From Roseobacter sp. MH60115 (lineage in GTDB: Bacteria > Pseudomonadota > Alphaproteobacteria > Rhodobacterales > Rhodobacteraceae): 64,000 nucleotides of DNA. How positions within the stretch are numbered: the first letter of the stretch is position 1; each line of letters begins with the position of its first letter. The notes under the pieces were generated by a model. The model saw only the letters and a program-made list of their open reading frames with translations, ran no database searches and was not told the origin of the DNA. The stretch is taken from the NCBI RefSeq assembly GCF_015644665.1, contig NZ_JADOBQ010000001.1, positions 992,001 through 1,056,000 of the forward strand, read 5' to 3'. Below are positions 44,492-53,631 of the stretch, in pieces. Position numbers and translations under genes: made by a program.

Positions 44492-46732
44492 ATGAGCCGG
44501 TTGGGAAAAGTGACGCGCCGCGGGTTGATGATCGGTGCCTCTGCAGTTGCGGGCGGCGTGGCCTTTGGCAGCTACAAGGTGCTGACGCCGCATGCCAACC
44601 CGCTGGCCGAGGGGTTGGGCCCGGACGAAGCAAGCTTCAACCCCTTCATCCGCATCACGCCCGATGGCATCACGCTGATCCTGCAGCATGTGGATCTGGG
44701 GCAGGGGGCCGCCTCCCTGCAGGCGGCTCTGATCGCTGAGGAGATGGACATCGCGTTCGGGCAGTTCGCCGTTGAGCATGCGCGCCCGGATCCCGCCTAT
44801 TACAACACCGCCATGGCGGATGAGGCTGTGCCCTTCATGTCCACCGATACCGGGTTTGCCGCCGAAACCATGCGTGGCGCTATGGGGGCGGTGATCAAAC
44901 TGGCGGGCGTGCAGGTCACCGGTGGCTCGACATCGGTGCCCGACAGCTACGAAAAACTGCGTGTCGCTGGTGCCGTTGCGCGCGAGACCCTGAAGGCCGC
45001 CGCCGCGCTGGAAACCGGCCATGACGTGGCCCTGCTGACGACCAAAGACGCCCATGTGATCCTGCCGGAAGGGCAGGAAATTCCCTACACCGCCCTGGCC
45101 GCCACAGCCGCCACGTTGGAGCCTGCCTCGGAGGTGATCTTACGCCCGCCAGAGGCCTGGCGGATGCTGGGAAAGCCGATGCAGCGTCTTGATATCGTGG
45201 CGAAATCCACGGGGCAGCAGCGCTATGGGATAGATCTGCAGATGGAGGGCATGGTGTTTGCCGCCGTGCGCTGCAATCCCCGCAAGGGCGGCGCGCTCAA
45301 TGGTTTTGACGCGTCGGATGCCTTGACCCTGCGCGGTGTGCAGCAGGTGGTGCCGGTGACCGGCGGCGTTGCCGTGATTGCGGAAAACACATGGTATGCG
45401 CTGCAGGCGCTGGAGGCGATTGACTACGACTGGGGGCCAGCCCCCTATCCGGCCGAGCAGGCGGATCACTGGGCAGCGGTTGCTGCGGCCTTCTCGCCGG
45501 ATACGCTGGATTGGGTTTGGCGCGACGATGGAAATGCCGGCGCAATGACAGCGGAACATGCTGATATCGAGGTGGAATACCGTGCGCCCTATGTGGCGCA
45601 TCAGCCGCTGGAGCCGCTCAGTGCCGTTGTGCGGGTCACCGATGCCCGGGCCGAGGTCTGGGCCGCACATCAAATGCCGCGTTTTGTGCAGAAACGGGTG
45701 GCGGAGAAGACCGGGCTGGACCCCGATCAGGTCGTGTTTCACAACCAGTTTGCCGGGGGCAGTTTCGGCCACAGGCTGGAGTTTGACAACATCGACCGCG
45801 CGACCGAAGTGGCGATGCAACTCAAGGGCACGCCCGTCAAGCTGATGTTCAGCCGGGAAGAGGACTTCGCGCAGGACTATCCGCGTCAGATCGGCATGGC
45901 GCGGGTGCGTGGGCGGGTTGGTGGCGGGCAGGTGACAGCGCTGGATCTGGAGATAGCCACACCCTCTGCCGTGCGCAGCCAGATGGGACGTGTGGGGATG
46001 CCGGTGCCGGGCCCGGATACGCAGATCGCCGCGGGGGCGTGGAACCTGCCCTATGCGATCACGGATTTCCGCGTGGCCGCCTATGCGGTGCGCGAACTCG
46101 CGCCCACAAGCTCATGGCGTTCTGTCGGCGCCTCAACGGCAGGCTTCTTTGCCGAGAGTGCGCTGGACGAACTCATCCACGCCGCCGGTGTCGATCCGAT
46201 GGAGGAGCGATTGCGGCTGATCAATGACCCGGTGGCGCGCGGTGTGCTCGAAGCAGTTGCGGAAATGTCCGGCTGGGGCAGCCCTCTTGACGAAGGTCGG
46301 GGCAGGGGTGTTGCGCTGGTCAATTCCTTCGGCGTGCCGGTGGCCGAAGTGATAGAGGTCTCCCAAACCCCGGAGGGTATCCGCATTGACCGTGTTTATG
46401 TCGCCGCCGATGTGGGCCGCGTGATCGATCCTGTGAATTTCGAAAACCTCGTTCAGGGCGGGGTGATCTGGGCGCTTGGCCATGCCATCAACTCCGAGAT
46501 CACCTATGCAGACGGTCAGGCAGAGCAGTCAAACTACCACGCCGCCGAAGGCATGCGGCTCTACCAGACCCCGGAAATCCGGGTGCGCGGGCTCGAGACC
46601 GCTGATAAAATCCGCGGTATCGGAGAGCCGCCAGTGCCGCCCGCCGCACCCGCCCTGGCCAACGCGATCTTTGCTGCCACCGGTCAGCGGCTGCGGGAAA
46701 TGCCCTTCAACCGGCATATCGACTTTATCTGA
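44492..46732 (+). CDS. Xanthine dehydrogenase-family molybdopterin subunit, IorB-like, without partner subunit
   Basis: This 746-residue protein starts with a Tat-like signal (VTRRGLMIGASAVAGGVAFGSY). It shows the molybdopterin-binding pattern of isoquinoline 1-oxidoreductase beta subunits: TLILQHVDLGQGAASLQAALIAEEMD near residue 58, NQFAGGSFGHRLEFDNIDRATEVA, SSWRSVGASTAGFFAESALDELI, and the catalytic glutamate in RGIGEPPVPPAAPALANAIFAATG at the C-terminus. IorB needs an IorA [2Fe-2S] subunit to pass electrons, but none is next to it. The ATG at 44492 follows AAAGGG. The substrate is unknown. Confidence 0.88.
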   Translation: MSRLGKVTRRGLMIGASAVAGGVAFGSYKVLTPHANPLAEGLGPDEASFNPFIRITPDGITLILQHVDLGQGAASLQAALIAEEMDIAFGQFAVEHARPDPAYYNTAMADEAVPFMSTDTGFAAETMRGAMGAVIKLAGVQVTGGSTSVPDSYEKLRVAGAVARETLKAAAALETGHDVALLTTKDAHVILPEGQEIPYTALAATAATLEPASEVILRPPEAWRMLGKPMQRLDIVAKSTGQQRYGIDLQMEGMVFAAVRCNPRKGGALNGFDASDALTLRGVQQVVPVTGGVAVIAENTWYALQALEAIDYDWGPAPYPAEQADHWAAVAAAFSPDTLDWVWRDDGNAGAMTAEHADIEVEYRAPYVAHQPLEPLSAVVRVTDARAEVWAAHQMPRFVQKRVAEKTGLDPDQVVFHNQFAGGSFGHRLEFDNIDRATEVAMQLKGTPVKLMFSREEDFAQDYPRQIGMARVRGRVGGGQVTALDLEIATPSAVRSQMGRVGMPVPGPDTQIAAGAWNLPYAITDFRVAAYAVRELAPTSSWRSVGASTAGFFAESALDELIHAAGVDPMEERLRLINDPVARGVLEAVAEMSGWGSPLDEGRGRGVALVNSFGVPVAEVIEVSQTPEGIRIDRVYVAADVGRVIDPVNFENLVQGGVIWALGHAINSEITYADGQAEQSNYHAAEGMRLYQTPEIRVRGLETADKIRGIGEPPVPPAAPALANAIFAATGQRLREMPFNRHIDFI

Positions 46733-46837
46733 GACAACACGCCCGCTGTTGCAGCATCGCTGATACATGGTATCTCACGCGGGCAAGCCGTCGCAAATGC
46801 ACCGCGCGGCCTGATGGCAATGGGAAAGGGTCAGCTC

Positions 46838-47986
46838 TTGGATTTTGCAGCCTCGGAAGAACAATCCGCAATTTTCGACATGGCATATGCCTTCGGGCAA
46901 GAGCATATCGCGCCCCATGCGCAGGCGTGGGAGGCGCAAGGCACCATTCCCAAGGAGCTCTGGCCCAAGGTGGCGGAACTGGGGTTGGCGGGCATCTATG
47001 TGTCCGAAGAGTTCGGCGGCTCCGGCCTCAGCCGGCTTGACGCCACGCTGGTCTTTGAGGCGCTGTCGATGGCCTGCCCGGCGGTCGCCTCGTTCCTGTC
47101 GATCCACAATATGTGTGGCGGCATGATTGACAAGTTCGGCTCCGCCGAGAGCAAAGCCAAGTGGCTGCCAAAGCTGTGCCGAATGGAGACGATCTTTTCC
47201 TACTGCCTGACGGAGCCCGGGTCCGGATCGGACGCCGCCGCCTTGCGGACACGCGCAGCCCGCAGCAATGAAGGCTATGTGTTGAGCGGTACCAAGGCCT
47301 TCATTTCGGGGGGTGGTTATTCCGATGCCTATCTGACCATGGTGCGCACTGGCGAAGACGGCCCCAAGGGGATTTCCGCCATGGTGGTTGAGACCGGCAG
47401 TGCGGGGCTCTCGTTCGGCGGGCTGGAAAGCAAGATGGGATGGCGCGCCCAGCCGACAGCGCAGGTTCAGTTTGATGATTGCGCGGTGCCCGCCGAGAAC
47501 CTTATTGGCGAGGAGGGGCGCGGGTTTTCCTATGCCATGGCCGGATTGGACGGTGGACGTCTCAACATCGCGGCCTCTGCCTTGGGCGGCGCGCAGGCGG
47601 CGCTGAATGCCGCCCTGACCTACGCGGGCGAGCGCAAGGCCTTTGGTAAATCCATTGATCAGTTTCAGTCGCTGCAGTTCAAGCTGGCCGATATGGAAGT
47701 GAAGCTGCAGGCCGCCCGTGTGTTCCTGCGTCAGGCCGCGTGGAAGCTGGACAACAAGGCGCCGGATGCCACGAAATTCTGCGCCATGGCGAAGGTTTTT
47801 GTGACGGATGTGTCCTTTGACGTGGCCAATGATGCGCTGCAAATCCATGGCGGCTATGGATATTTGGCCGACTATGGTGTCGAGAAAATCGTGCGCGATC
47901 TGCGGGTGCATCAGATTTTGGAAGGCACCAATGAAATCATGCGGCTGATCGTGTCGCGCCAGATGATCGCCGAAAACGCCGCTTGA
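46838..47986 (+). CDS. Acyl-CoA dehydrogenase (isobutyryl-CoA dehydrogenase-like)
   Basis: About 382 residues. It shows the acyl-CoA dehydrogenase signatures FSYCLTEPGSGSDAAALRTRA near residue 125 and QIHGGYGYLADYGVEKIVRDLRVHQILEGTNEIMRLIVSRQM at the C-terminus, with the catalytic glutamate in LEGTNEI. The N-terminus (DFAASEEQSAIFDMAYAFGQEHIAPHAQAWE) resembles isobutyryl-CoA dehydrogenases of valine breakdown. I prefer a TTG start at 46838 because it gives the canonical M-DFA-SEEQ beginning, with AAAGGG at good distance. An ATG at 46814 would add eight residues. Confidence 0.88.
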   Translation: MDFAASEEQSAIFDMAYAFGQEHIAPHAQAWEAQGTIPKELWPKVAELGLAGIYVSEEFGGSGLSRLDATLVFEALSMACPAVASFLSIHNMCGGMIDKFGSAESKAKWLPKLCRMETIFSYCLTEPGSGSDAAALRTRAARSNEGYVLSGTKAFISGGGYSDAYLTMVRTGEDGPKGISAMVVETGSAGLSFGGLESKMGWRAQPTAQVQFDDCAVPAENLIGEEGRGFSYAMAGLDGGRLNIAASALGGAQAALNAALTYAGERKAFGKSIDQFQSLQFKLADMEVKLQAARVFLRQAAWKLDNKAPDATKFCAMAKVFVTDVSFDVANDALQIHGGYGYLADYGVEKIVRDLRVHQILEGTNEIMRLIVSRQMIAENAA

Positions 47987-48087
47987 TGGCGCGCCCGTCC
48001 GAGGCCAAATTCGTCGGGCATTAAGTCTCGCTTCATAACTCTTTGCCATATCTTGGCGCGTGACCGGCGCGGCCGGCCTCTGCGTGG

Positions 48088-49254
48088 ATGGCACAGGAAA
48101 GTGATGTGACAGCGACCTATACGACTGATGCGGCAACTGGCCGCGACGCGCCGAAAAAAGTGCTGATTGTGGATGATTCCCGGGTCATGCGATCCTGGCT
48201 GAGGGCCGTGTTGTCGGCGGATCAGCGATTGAACGTCGTCGGTGAAGCCTGTGATGCGGTCGAAGCCCGGGACTATCTCAAGGCACATACCGCTGATGTG
48301 CTCACGCTGGACATCGAAATGCCGGGGATGAGCGGGCTTGATTTTCTGACCCGCCTGATGCGGGCGCGGCCCATGCCTGTCGTGATGATGTCGAGCCTGA
48401 CTGCGGCCGGCAGCGATGCGGCCATTCAGGCCCTGTCACGCGGCGCCATTGATTGCATGGTCAAACCCTCCTCGGCCTATGGTGACGAACTCACCCAGGA
48501 TATCTGCGAACGTGTATACCACGCGGCCTGCACCCGACCCTCGCAGCTGCAGATGCGCCTGAAGTCAAATGCTGGCAGTGCTGCGCCACAGCAGGCAGAG
48601 GCTGCGGCACCTCCCGCATACGGCGTGGGGGAGCCCTGTCGGCGCGGCGCAATCATCCTTATCGGGGCGTCCACCGGTGGTGTTGCCGCGTTGGAGACCG
48701 TGCTGCCCATGCTGCATCCCGATGGACCACCGGTGGTGGTCGTCCAGCACATGCCGGGCAATTTCCTGTGTAGTTTTTCTGAACGCCTGAACCGTCAATT
48801 ACGGCAGAACGTGTATCTCGCGCAGGAAAATCGCGTTCTGGACAGAGGGGACATCGTACTCGCCCCCGGGAATGGCACGCACACGGAATTGCGACGCAAG
48901 GGCGGGCGCTGGTATTTTCAGTTTGTGCCAAACGATCCTCCGGCATTGCATTGCCCGTCGGTTGACGTGCTTTTTTCTTCTGCTGTTGCCGAGGCCAAGA
49001 ATGTTTCGGCTGCCCTGTTGACCGGGTTGGGCCGCGACGGGGCGGAAGGCCTGCTGAAGCTGTCAAAGGCCGGCGCAAAAACCTTTGGTCAGGACGAAGA
49101 AACCTGTGTCGTCTACGGTATGCCCCGTGCGGCCAAGGCGCTGGGTGCCGTGCAGGAAGAAGTCGCCTTGGAGCGCATCGGTCCTGCTTTGCGTGACAGT
49201 CGGATCGTAAAACGGCGCCCGCATAATCCGTCGGACACGGTATCCATGAGATGA
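48088..49254 (+). CDS. cheB: Protein-glutamate methylesterase CheB
   Basis: This 388-residue protein has an N-terminal response-regulator domain with phosphoacceptor D75 in [16 protein letters not shown], a linker, then the methylesterase domain. Its catalytic triad is visible: Ser in [11 protein letters not shown] near residue 195, His in VVQHMPGNF near residue 222, and Asp in [13 protein letters not shown] near residue 315. It demethylates chemoreceptors, adapting the chemotaxis signal. cheD follows with a 4-base overlap. No other chemotaxis gene is in the window. The start could also be the GTG at 48106. Confidence 0.95.
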   Translation: MAQESDVTATYTTDAATGRDAPKKVLIVDDSRVMRSWLRAVLSADQRLNVVGEACDAVEARDYLKAHTADVLTLDIEMPGMSGLDFLTRLMRARPMPVVMMSSLTAAGSDAAIQALSRGAIDCMVKPSSAYGDELTQDICERVYHAACTRPSQLQMRLKSNAGSAAPQQAEAAAPPAYGVGEPCRRGAIILIGASTGGVAALETVLPMLHPDGPPVVVVQHMPGNFLCSFSERLNRQLRQNVYLAQENRVLDRGDIVLAPGNGTHTELRRKGGRWYFQFVPNDPPALHCPSVDVLFSSAVAEAKNVSAALLTGLGRDGAEGLLKLSKAGAKTFGQDEETCVVYGMPRAAKALGAVQEEVALERIGPALRDSRIVKRRPHNPSDTVSMR

Positions 49255-49769
49255 CCGCGTCCCACATCCACATCACCCAGGGTGAACAGGCAATCGGGTC
49301 TGATCCTGATCTGGTGATTACCACGCTGCTGGGGTCCTGTGTGTCCTGCTGCCTGTGGGACCCGGTCGCCGGTGTTGGTGGCATGAACCATATGCTCTTG
49401 ACCACCAGTGCGGCGGAGTCCGGTGTCTGCAATCTTGTCGGGATCAACGCGATGGAACTCCTGATCAACGACATCCTCAAGGAGGGCGGTCACCGCGACC
49501 GGCTGCGTGCCAAGGCGTTTGGTGGCGCCCGCATGGTGTCCGGGCTGAGTGAGATCGGGAAGCAAAACAGCGATTTCATCCTCATGTTTCTCGAACAGGA
49601 GGGGATCGTTTGCGAGGGTCACTCGCTTGGGGGCGAAGCTGCCAGGCACCTCAAGTTCTGGCCAGCGACAGGCCGCGTCATGCAGAAAATCCGAAGCGAT
49701 GGCCTGCAGGAGTCAGTGTCTGAAGTTCAAGCGCCCGCTGACTCCGGAAATGAACTTGAGCTATTCTGA
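49251..49769 (+). CDS. cheD: Chemoreceptor glutamine deamidase CheD
   Basis: This 172-residue protein has the CheD active site: [15 protein letters not shown] carries the nucleophilic cysteine near residue 27, followed by GGMNHMLL with the histidine, and the threonine/serine-containing KAFGGARMV near residue 88. CheD deamidates glutamines in chemoreceptors. Translational coupling to cheB (ATGA) supports a shared adaptation function. About 870 bases without an intact gene follow, and the island-like region begins there. Confidence 0.93.
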   Translation: MTASHIHITQGEQAIGSDPDLVITTLLGSCVSCCLWDPVAGVGGMNHMLLTTSAAESGVCNLVGINAMELLINDILKEGGHRDRLRAKAFGGARMVSGLSEIGKQNSDFILMFLEQEGIVCEGHSLGGEAARHLKFWPATGRVMQKIRSDGLQESVSEVQAPADSGNELELF

Positions 49770-49804
49770 GCATTTCCCGCTGGGATTGGTTCTGGGCCTT
49801 CAAG

Positions 49805-50380
49805 TCGGCATACCTCTCTGATACGCGATGTCGCAAAAGGGACCGCCGCGTTCAGCAACAGTGATAAAGCGTTCCCGCATTTCCGGGACGCCGAACTCTG
49901 AGGCGCCGAATACTACTTACCTTGGATCATAGCCGGTGTCGTTGTTGATCGGTGTGATACTTTCCAAGACACTCACCCAAGCCCTCGGGTTTGCCATTGT
50001 GCGAAAAGCCCGGAACGTTTTCGAGAGAGAAGCCATTGGATTGCGTGCCGCACAGGACTTGGGCTTGTAGGCGTCCCAGGTATCCGCGTGAGGATCACCA
50101 ATTGCTTCGGGTCATCGCTGTGCCAATGGCCGGGCTTTAAAAACGAAAGGCGGAGAGTTCTGCCAATTGGGATATCGCCTCATATTTTTAGGCCGCATTT
50201 GCGATCTTTTCAGAGAGTGTCGTCAAAGGCGCCCTCAAGGACAGCCCAGTTGTGGTTTTCCGCAAGGTTTCGGCAAGCAGCAGCAGCCGATCCAAGTGTT
50301 ACGATCGCCTCCAAGCCGACATCCAGTCCACTTTCGCCCGACTTATGGATGATAACCTTGTTAGTCACATTGGCGGGCAT
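49805..50380 (-). pseudogene. Decayed DNA (cytosine-5) methyltransferase
   Basis: On the minus strand three pieces of a C5-methyltransferase can be read in family order but in different frames. First, GLDVGLEAIVTLGSAAAACRNLAENHNWAVLEG (frame 50380-50210, then TGA) recalls the N-terminal cofactor-binding region. Second, GDPHADTWDAYK at about 50095-50060 and GFSLENVPGF at about 50035 are like the motif IV ENV. Third, after a stop, VFGASEFGVPEMRERFITVAERGG (about 49915-49845) matches the GVPQ-RERVF motif. The PCQ catalytic loop is missing and several stops and frame changes occur. It is clearly non-functional. The rest of the gap to 50641 shows no recognisable gene. Confidence 0.6.
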
Positions 50381-50641
50381 AGAACGGATACAACGAATGT
50401 CTCATGGGAACTCTTCGCCATGAAATCCGCAACACCGAATAGTTTATCACAACAGAGCAGACCCAAGGCACAATCAAAGGTTGGCTCAAGCGAGACCACT
50501 ACAACCGGCCGTATAAGACCCGCAAGACGCCTCCACCAACACCAGAAGAATTTCCCCATCTGCGACCCGGAATCAGGGGTCTAGACAAACAGATACAGAG
50601 CATGCTTTCCTTCTCTCTAGTTATTTTTATCAGAGGTCGTT

Positions 50642-51517
50642 TTGCGTTTCGTAGATTACTACATGCGGCTGAAGCATTCGCGCCTGGCGTGGCTCCTGAA
50701 TAAACATCCCAACCACCCGGCGCAGTTCGATGGTCTTCCGAAAACGATCTGGATCTACTGGGATGAAGGGGTCGGTGCCGCCCCCCCGGTGGTACAGATT
50801 TGCGTGCAATCCTGGCGCATTCTGAACCAAGGGTGGACGATCCGTCTTCTGGATAACCGCAATGTTGCCGACTTCGTCGACATGAGTGATCTGGATGGCT
50901 GCGATGTACCCATTCAGAAATACGCGAACCTGCTGCGGACACGGCTCTTGAAATCCCATGGCGGCGTGTGGTGTGATGCAACCCTGCTCTGCACCAAACC
51001 GCTCGACCACTGGTTGCCCTTGCTGATGCAAACCGATTGCTTCTTTTTCAGTGCGCCCGGCCGGAACCGGATTCTTTCGAACTGGTTCATTGCGTCGATG
51101 CCGAAGGGCGGAATTATCTCTCAGATCGATGATTTCTACACCGACTATTTGACGAACCCCGCGCCGAGCAAGCGGACCGGTCACCGATCGCCTCCGTACT
51201 TCAATTACCACTACTCGATAGAGTACATGGTGCGGACAAAACCTCGATTCCGACGGCAATTTGAGACCATTCCGAAGATTTCGGCGCTCACATTGCACGA
51301 GCTTCAGGAGCGTTTGGTGGCCAAGGACGCCAGTATTTGGGACCATCTCGACCATATTGCCACGGCGCCAGTCCACAAATTGACCTGGAAGCATCACATC
51401 GACTGCAATGAATTACGCCAGATTGCTGCGAGGCTAGACCCGGCCCTCGGCGTCTTGACCGTCGGTCCCGGGGATCAGCAGGAGACGGCGGTCGATAGCA
51501 ACAAGGAGCACGTCTGA
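50642..51517 (+). CDS. Capsular polysaccharide synthesis-type glycosyltransferase
   Basis: This 291-residue protein matches the Caps_synth/GT32-like pattern: PKTIWIYWDEGVGAAPPVVQICVQSWR near residue 35, the second motif QKYANLLRTRLLKSHGGVWCDATLLCTKPL near residue 90 (the WCDAT acidic segment stands in for DXD), and FNYHYSIEYMV near residue 185. It probably adds a sugar to a surface glycan. The TTG at 50642 has AGAGG upstream; an ATG at 50663 is the alternative. It is followed at once (TGATG) by the P-loop protein gene. Confidence 0.8.
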   Translation: MRFVDYYMRLKHSRLAWLLNKHPNHPAQFDGLPKTIWIYWDEGVGAAPPVVQICVQSWRILNQGWTIRLLDNRNVADFVDMSDLDGCDVPIQKYANLLRTRLLKSHGGVWCDATLLCTKPLDHWLPLLMQTDCFFFSAPGRNRILSNWFIASMPKGGIISQIDDFYTDYLTNPAPSKRTGHRSPPYFNYHYSIEYMVRTKPRFRRQFETIPKISALTLHELQERLVAKDASIWDHLDHIATAPVHKLTWKHHIDCNELRQIAARLDPALGVLTVGPGDQQETAVDSNKEHV

Positions 51518-52353
51518 TGCCCCGCGGCGCGATGATGAAGGCTGCGGTGGCGAAGTACGCTTGGTCGGGCAAGGTTTTCGTACAGTACGGGATGAAGCGC
51601 AGCGGTAATCATGCCATCATCAACTGGTTGCTGACAAAGCTCGAAGCCACCGAATTCAACAATGTCGTGCCGATGGGCGAGGTCTACGCCGGCAATTGCG
51701 ACGTGCCCGATTATCCGGAGTTCCTTTCGTGGTATTTCTCCAAGCCCCCGACTCGGGAGAAGGCGGGGCGCGGTCCGGCATCGGGGTTTGGCGCTATTCG
51801 ACATCCGGTCTACGCCACTTTCGAAGACATCAGCGGACACAACGATTTCTTTCGCGAGAACGCCCCAACCCGGATCCTCGTCATTCGGTCCTTCGAGAAC
51901 ATGATGAGCAGCCGCATCAGAAAGAGTTTCAACGTCGACATGGCCGCCTATCCGCAAACCGTGGGAACAGTCATGTCGCGCGTCATTGAAACCTGGAAGA
52001 CCCACGCGGCATGGTATCTGGCGGAAGAGGCGTCCGGGGCGGAGCGGGTCGCGATCCATTTTGACAGCTGGTGCGTCGACCGCAGCTACCGTGACGAGAT
52101 TTGTCGCGCGCTATCCGTCGCGCCGGGCGACGAGGTCCTTTCACGGGTCAGCGACACCGGCGGCGGCAGCTCTTTTGATGGCACGAAGTATGATGGAGAT
52201 GCCAACAGCATGGCAGTCGACAAGCGGCGGGACGCCTTGACGGAGCGGGAGCGGGCGCTGCTGGATCAAGTGATGGCCGACACTGAATTGCGTGCCTTGG
52301 CGGATCGGGTCGAGACCGCCGATCCGCATCGTCAGCTGCGCGCGAAACCTTGA
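51517..52353 (+). CDS. P-loop sulfotransferase-like protein
   Basis: This 278-residue protein carries a sulfotransferase-like P-loop, VFVQYGMKRSGNHAIINWLL, near residue 21. A downstream IRSFENMMSSRI near residue 125 sits at the place of the 3'-phosphate-binding arginine/serine in PAPS-dependent enzymes. A late GDANSMAVDKRRDALTERERALLDQ stretch also fits that family. It probably sulfates a glycan, but the family also includes non-sulfating members. Its ATG overlaps the glycosyltransferase stop, so the genes are coupled. Confidence 0.65.
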   Translation: MPRGAMMKAAVAKYAWSGKVFVQYGMKRSGNHAIINWLLTKLEATEFNNVVPMGEVYAGNCDVPDYPEFLSWYFSKPPTREKAGRGPASGFGAIRHPVYATFEDISGHNDFFRENAPTRILVIRSFENMMSSRIRKSFNVDMAAYPQTVGTVMSRVIETWKTHAAWYLAEEASGAERVAIHFDSWCVDRSYRDEICRALSVAPGDEVLSRVSDTGGGSSFDGTKYDGDANSMAVDKRRDALTERERALLDQVMADTELRALADRVETADPHRQLRAKP

Positions 52354-52361
52354 AAGGGAAA

Positions 52362-52433
52362 ATGTCGTGGATTATCGTTGCAGGATGCACTCGTCGAGAG
52401 ATCATGGCGCTCATGCGCGGCAAGGCGTTCTAA
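52362..52433 (+). CDS. Possible 23-residue leader or remnant peptide
   Basis: An ATG preceded by GAAAGGGAA opens a 23-codon frame starting MSWIIVAGCTRREIM and ending TAA one base before the GTG of the FkbM gene. The N-terminus resembles the first strand and loop of a P-loop protein (VAGCTR), so it could be a truncated gene start or simply a leader coupling translation to the next gene. No known match can be claimed. Confidence 0.25.
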   Translation: MSWIIVAGCTRREIMALMRGKAF

Positions 52434-52434
52434 A

Positions 52435-53595
52435 GTGAGCTCCGTCTCTGCCAAGGCCGCGGTCAACGCATTGCATTTCGACAGTGCCTACAAGGCGGTC
52501 CTCCGAGCGGCGGCGACAGCGGACCATTCCTCGCTCCCGCATCGCGAACAACTTGGTTTGGCACCCGAGCGTGCGAACAGGAAGTCTTCGATCAGGAAGG
52601 TTGCCGGGGCGCTCCGCCGAGGTGATCTCAACGCTCTTTCCCGGCTCATTTCGAAGGAGGCCGACGCACAAGCGCGCGGTTTCGATCTCGTTTCGTCTGC
52701 GATGGGTCGCTGGCGCTGGCTTTATGACGCCGTTTCGGACGACACTTCCCGCGACATCCTCATCTTTGTTCTGGCCTACCGTGCGCTTGGTTGGCCGCGT
52801 GTCCGCATGCCACTGAACACAGAGGAGTACTGGCGGCAGGCGGCGCTGGTCGAAAAAGCCCTGTCGTCAGATGATCGTATCCCCGCGCCTAACGTTCTCG
52901 ATCAGGACCTGGCCCGGATCTCGCTGGCGGAGTGGGGTTTCGATATCGACCTCTACAGCCGAACGGTGGACGTTCTGGCGCAGTTTGTCTGCCAGCAGTA
53001 TCGATGCGAAACTGCAGCCGCCGACATCTCGCCGTCAGCCGGAGAGGTGGCCCTCGATTGTGGCGCGTGTTTCGGCGACACCGCGCTCAACTTCGCCAGC
53101 AAGGTGGGGCCTCAGGGTCGGGTTTTCACCTTCGAATTCCTGCCGGTCAATCTTGAGATCCTGGCGCGCAATCTGGAATTGAACTCGGAGCTTGCAGACC
53201 GGATATCCATTGTGGAGAGCCCGGTCTGGTCCGAACATGGCACGCCGCTTTGGATCCACGGCGATGGCCCAAGGGCGCTGGTGAACGATCAGGAAGCAGG
53301 GGCCGATGGCAAAGCCACGACTGTCTCCATCGACCAATTCGTCGCCGACCGCGACCTTGACCGTGTCGACTTCATCAAGATGGACATCGAAGGCGCCGAA
53401 CTGGATGCCCTGAGAGGTGCGGCCGAGACCCTGCGCCGGTTCAAGCCGCGGCTTGCAATTTGCCTCTATCACCGGCTCTCGGATATTCACGAAATCCCAT
53501 GGTTGATTGATCAGATGGGCCTTGGCTATCGCTTGCACATCCGCCATTTCACAGTCTACGGAACCGAAACCGTTCTCTTTGCCGATGCGCGCTGA
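52435..53595 (+). CDS. FkbM family methyltransferase
   Basis: About 386 residues. The C-terminal half carries the FkbM SAM-binding sequence EVALDCGACFGDTALNFASKVGPQGRVFTFEFLPVNLEILARNLELN near residue 200, then VDFIKMDIEGAELDALRGAAETLRRFKPRLAICLYHRL near residue 315, the usual catalytic-region motif. The N-terminal half is an unassigned helical extension. FkbM enzymes O-methylate sugars and glycans, which fits a polysaccharide cluster. A GTG at 52435 with AAGG before it is preferred over a TTG at 52378. Confidence 0.85.
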   Translation: MSSVSAKAAVNALHFDSAYKAVLRAAATADHSSLPHREQLGLAPERANRKSSIRKVAGALRRGDLNALSRLISKEADAQARGFDLVSSAMGRWRWLYDAVSDDTSRDILIFVLAYRALGWPRVRMPLNTEEYWRQAALVEKALSSDDRIPAPNVLDQDLARISLAEWGFDIDLYSRTVDVLAQFVCQQYRCETAAADISPSAGEVALDCGACFGDTALNFASKVGPQGRVFTFEFLPVNLEILARNLELNSELADRISIVESPVWSEHGTPLWIHGDGPRALVNDQEAGADGKATTVSIDQFVADRDLDRVDFIKMDIEGAELDALRGAAETLRRFKPRLAICLYHRLSDIHEIPWLIDQMGLGYRLHIRHFTVYGTETVLFADAR

Positions 53596-53631
53596 CGCCG
53601 TGGCAGTGCACTTCTGGCGGCGGGCCGGTAC

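Noticed and set aside
46838-49769. Acyl-CoA dehydrogenase, cheB and cheD as one operon
   Set aside because: The dehydrogenase and cheB are about 100 bases apart with unrelated functions; nothing ties them beyond orientation.
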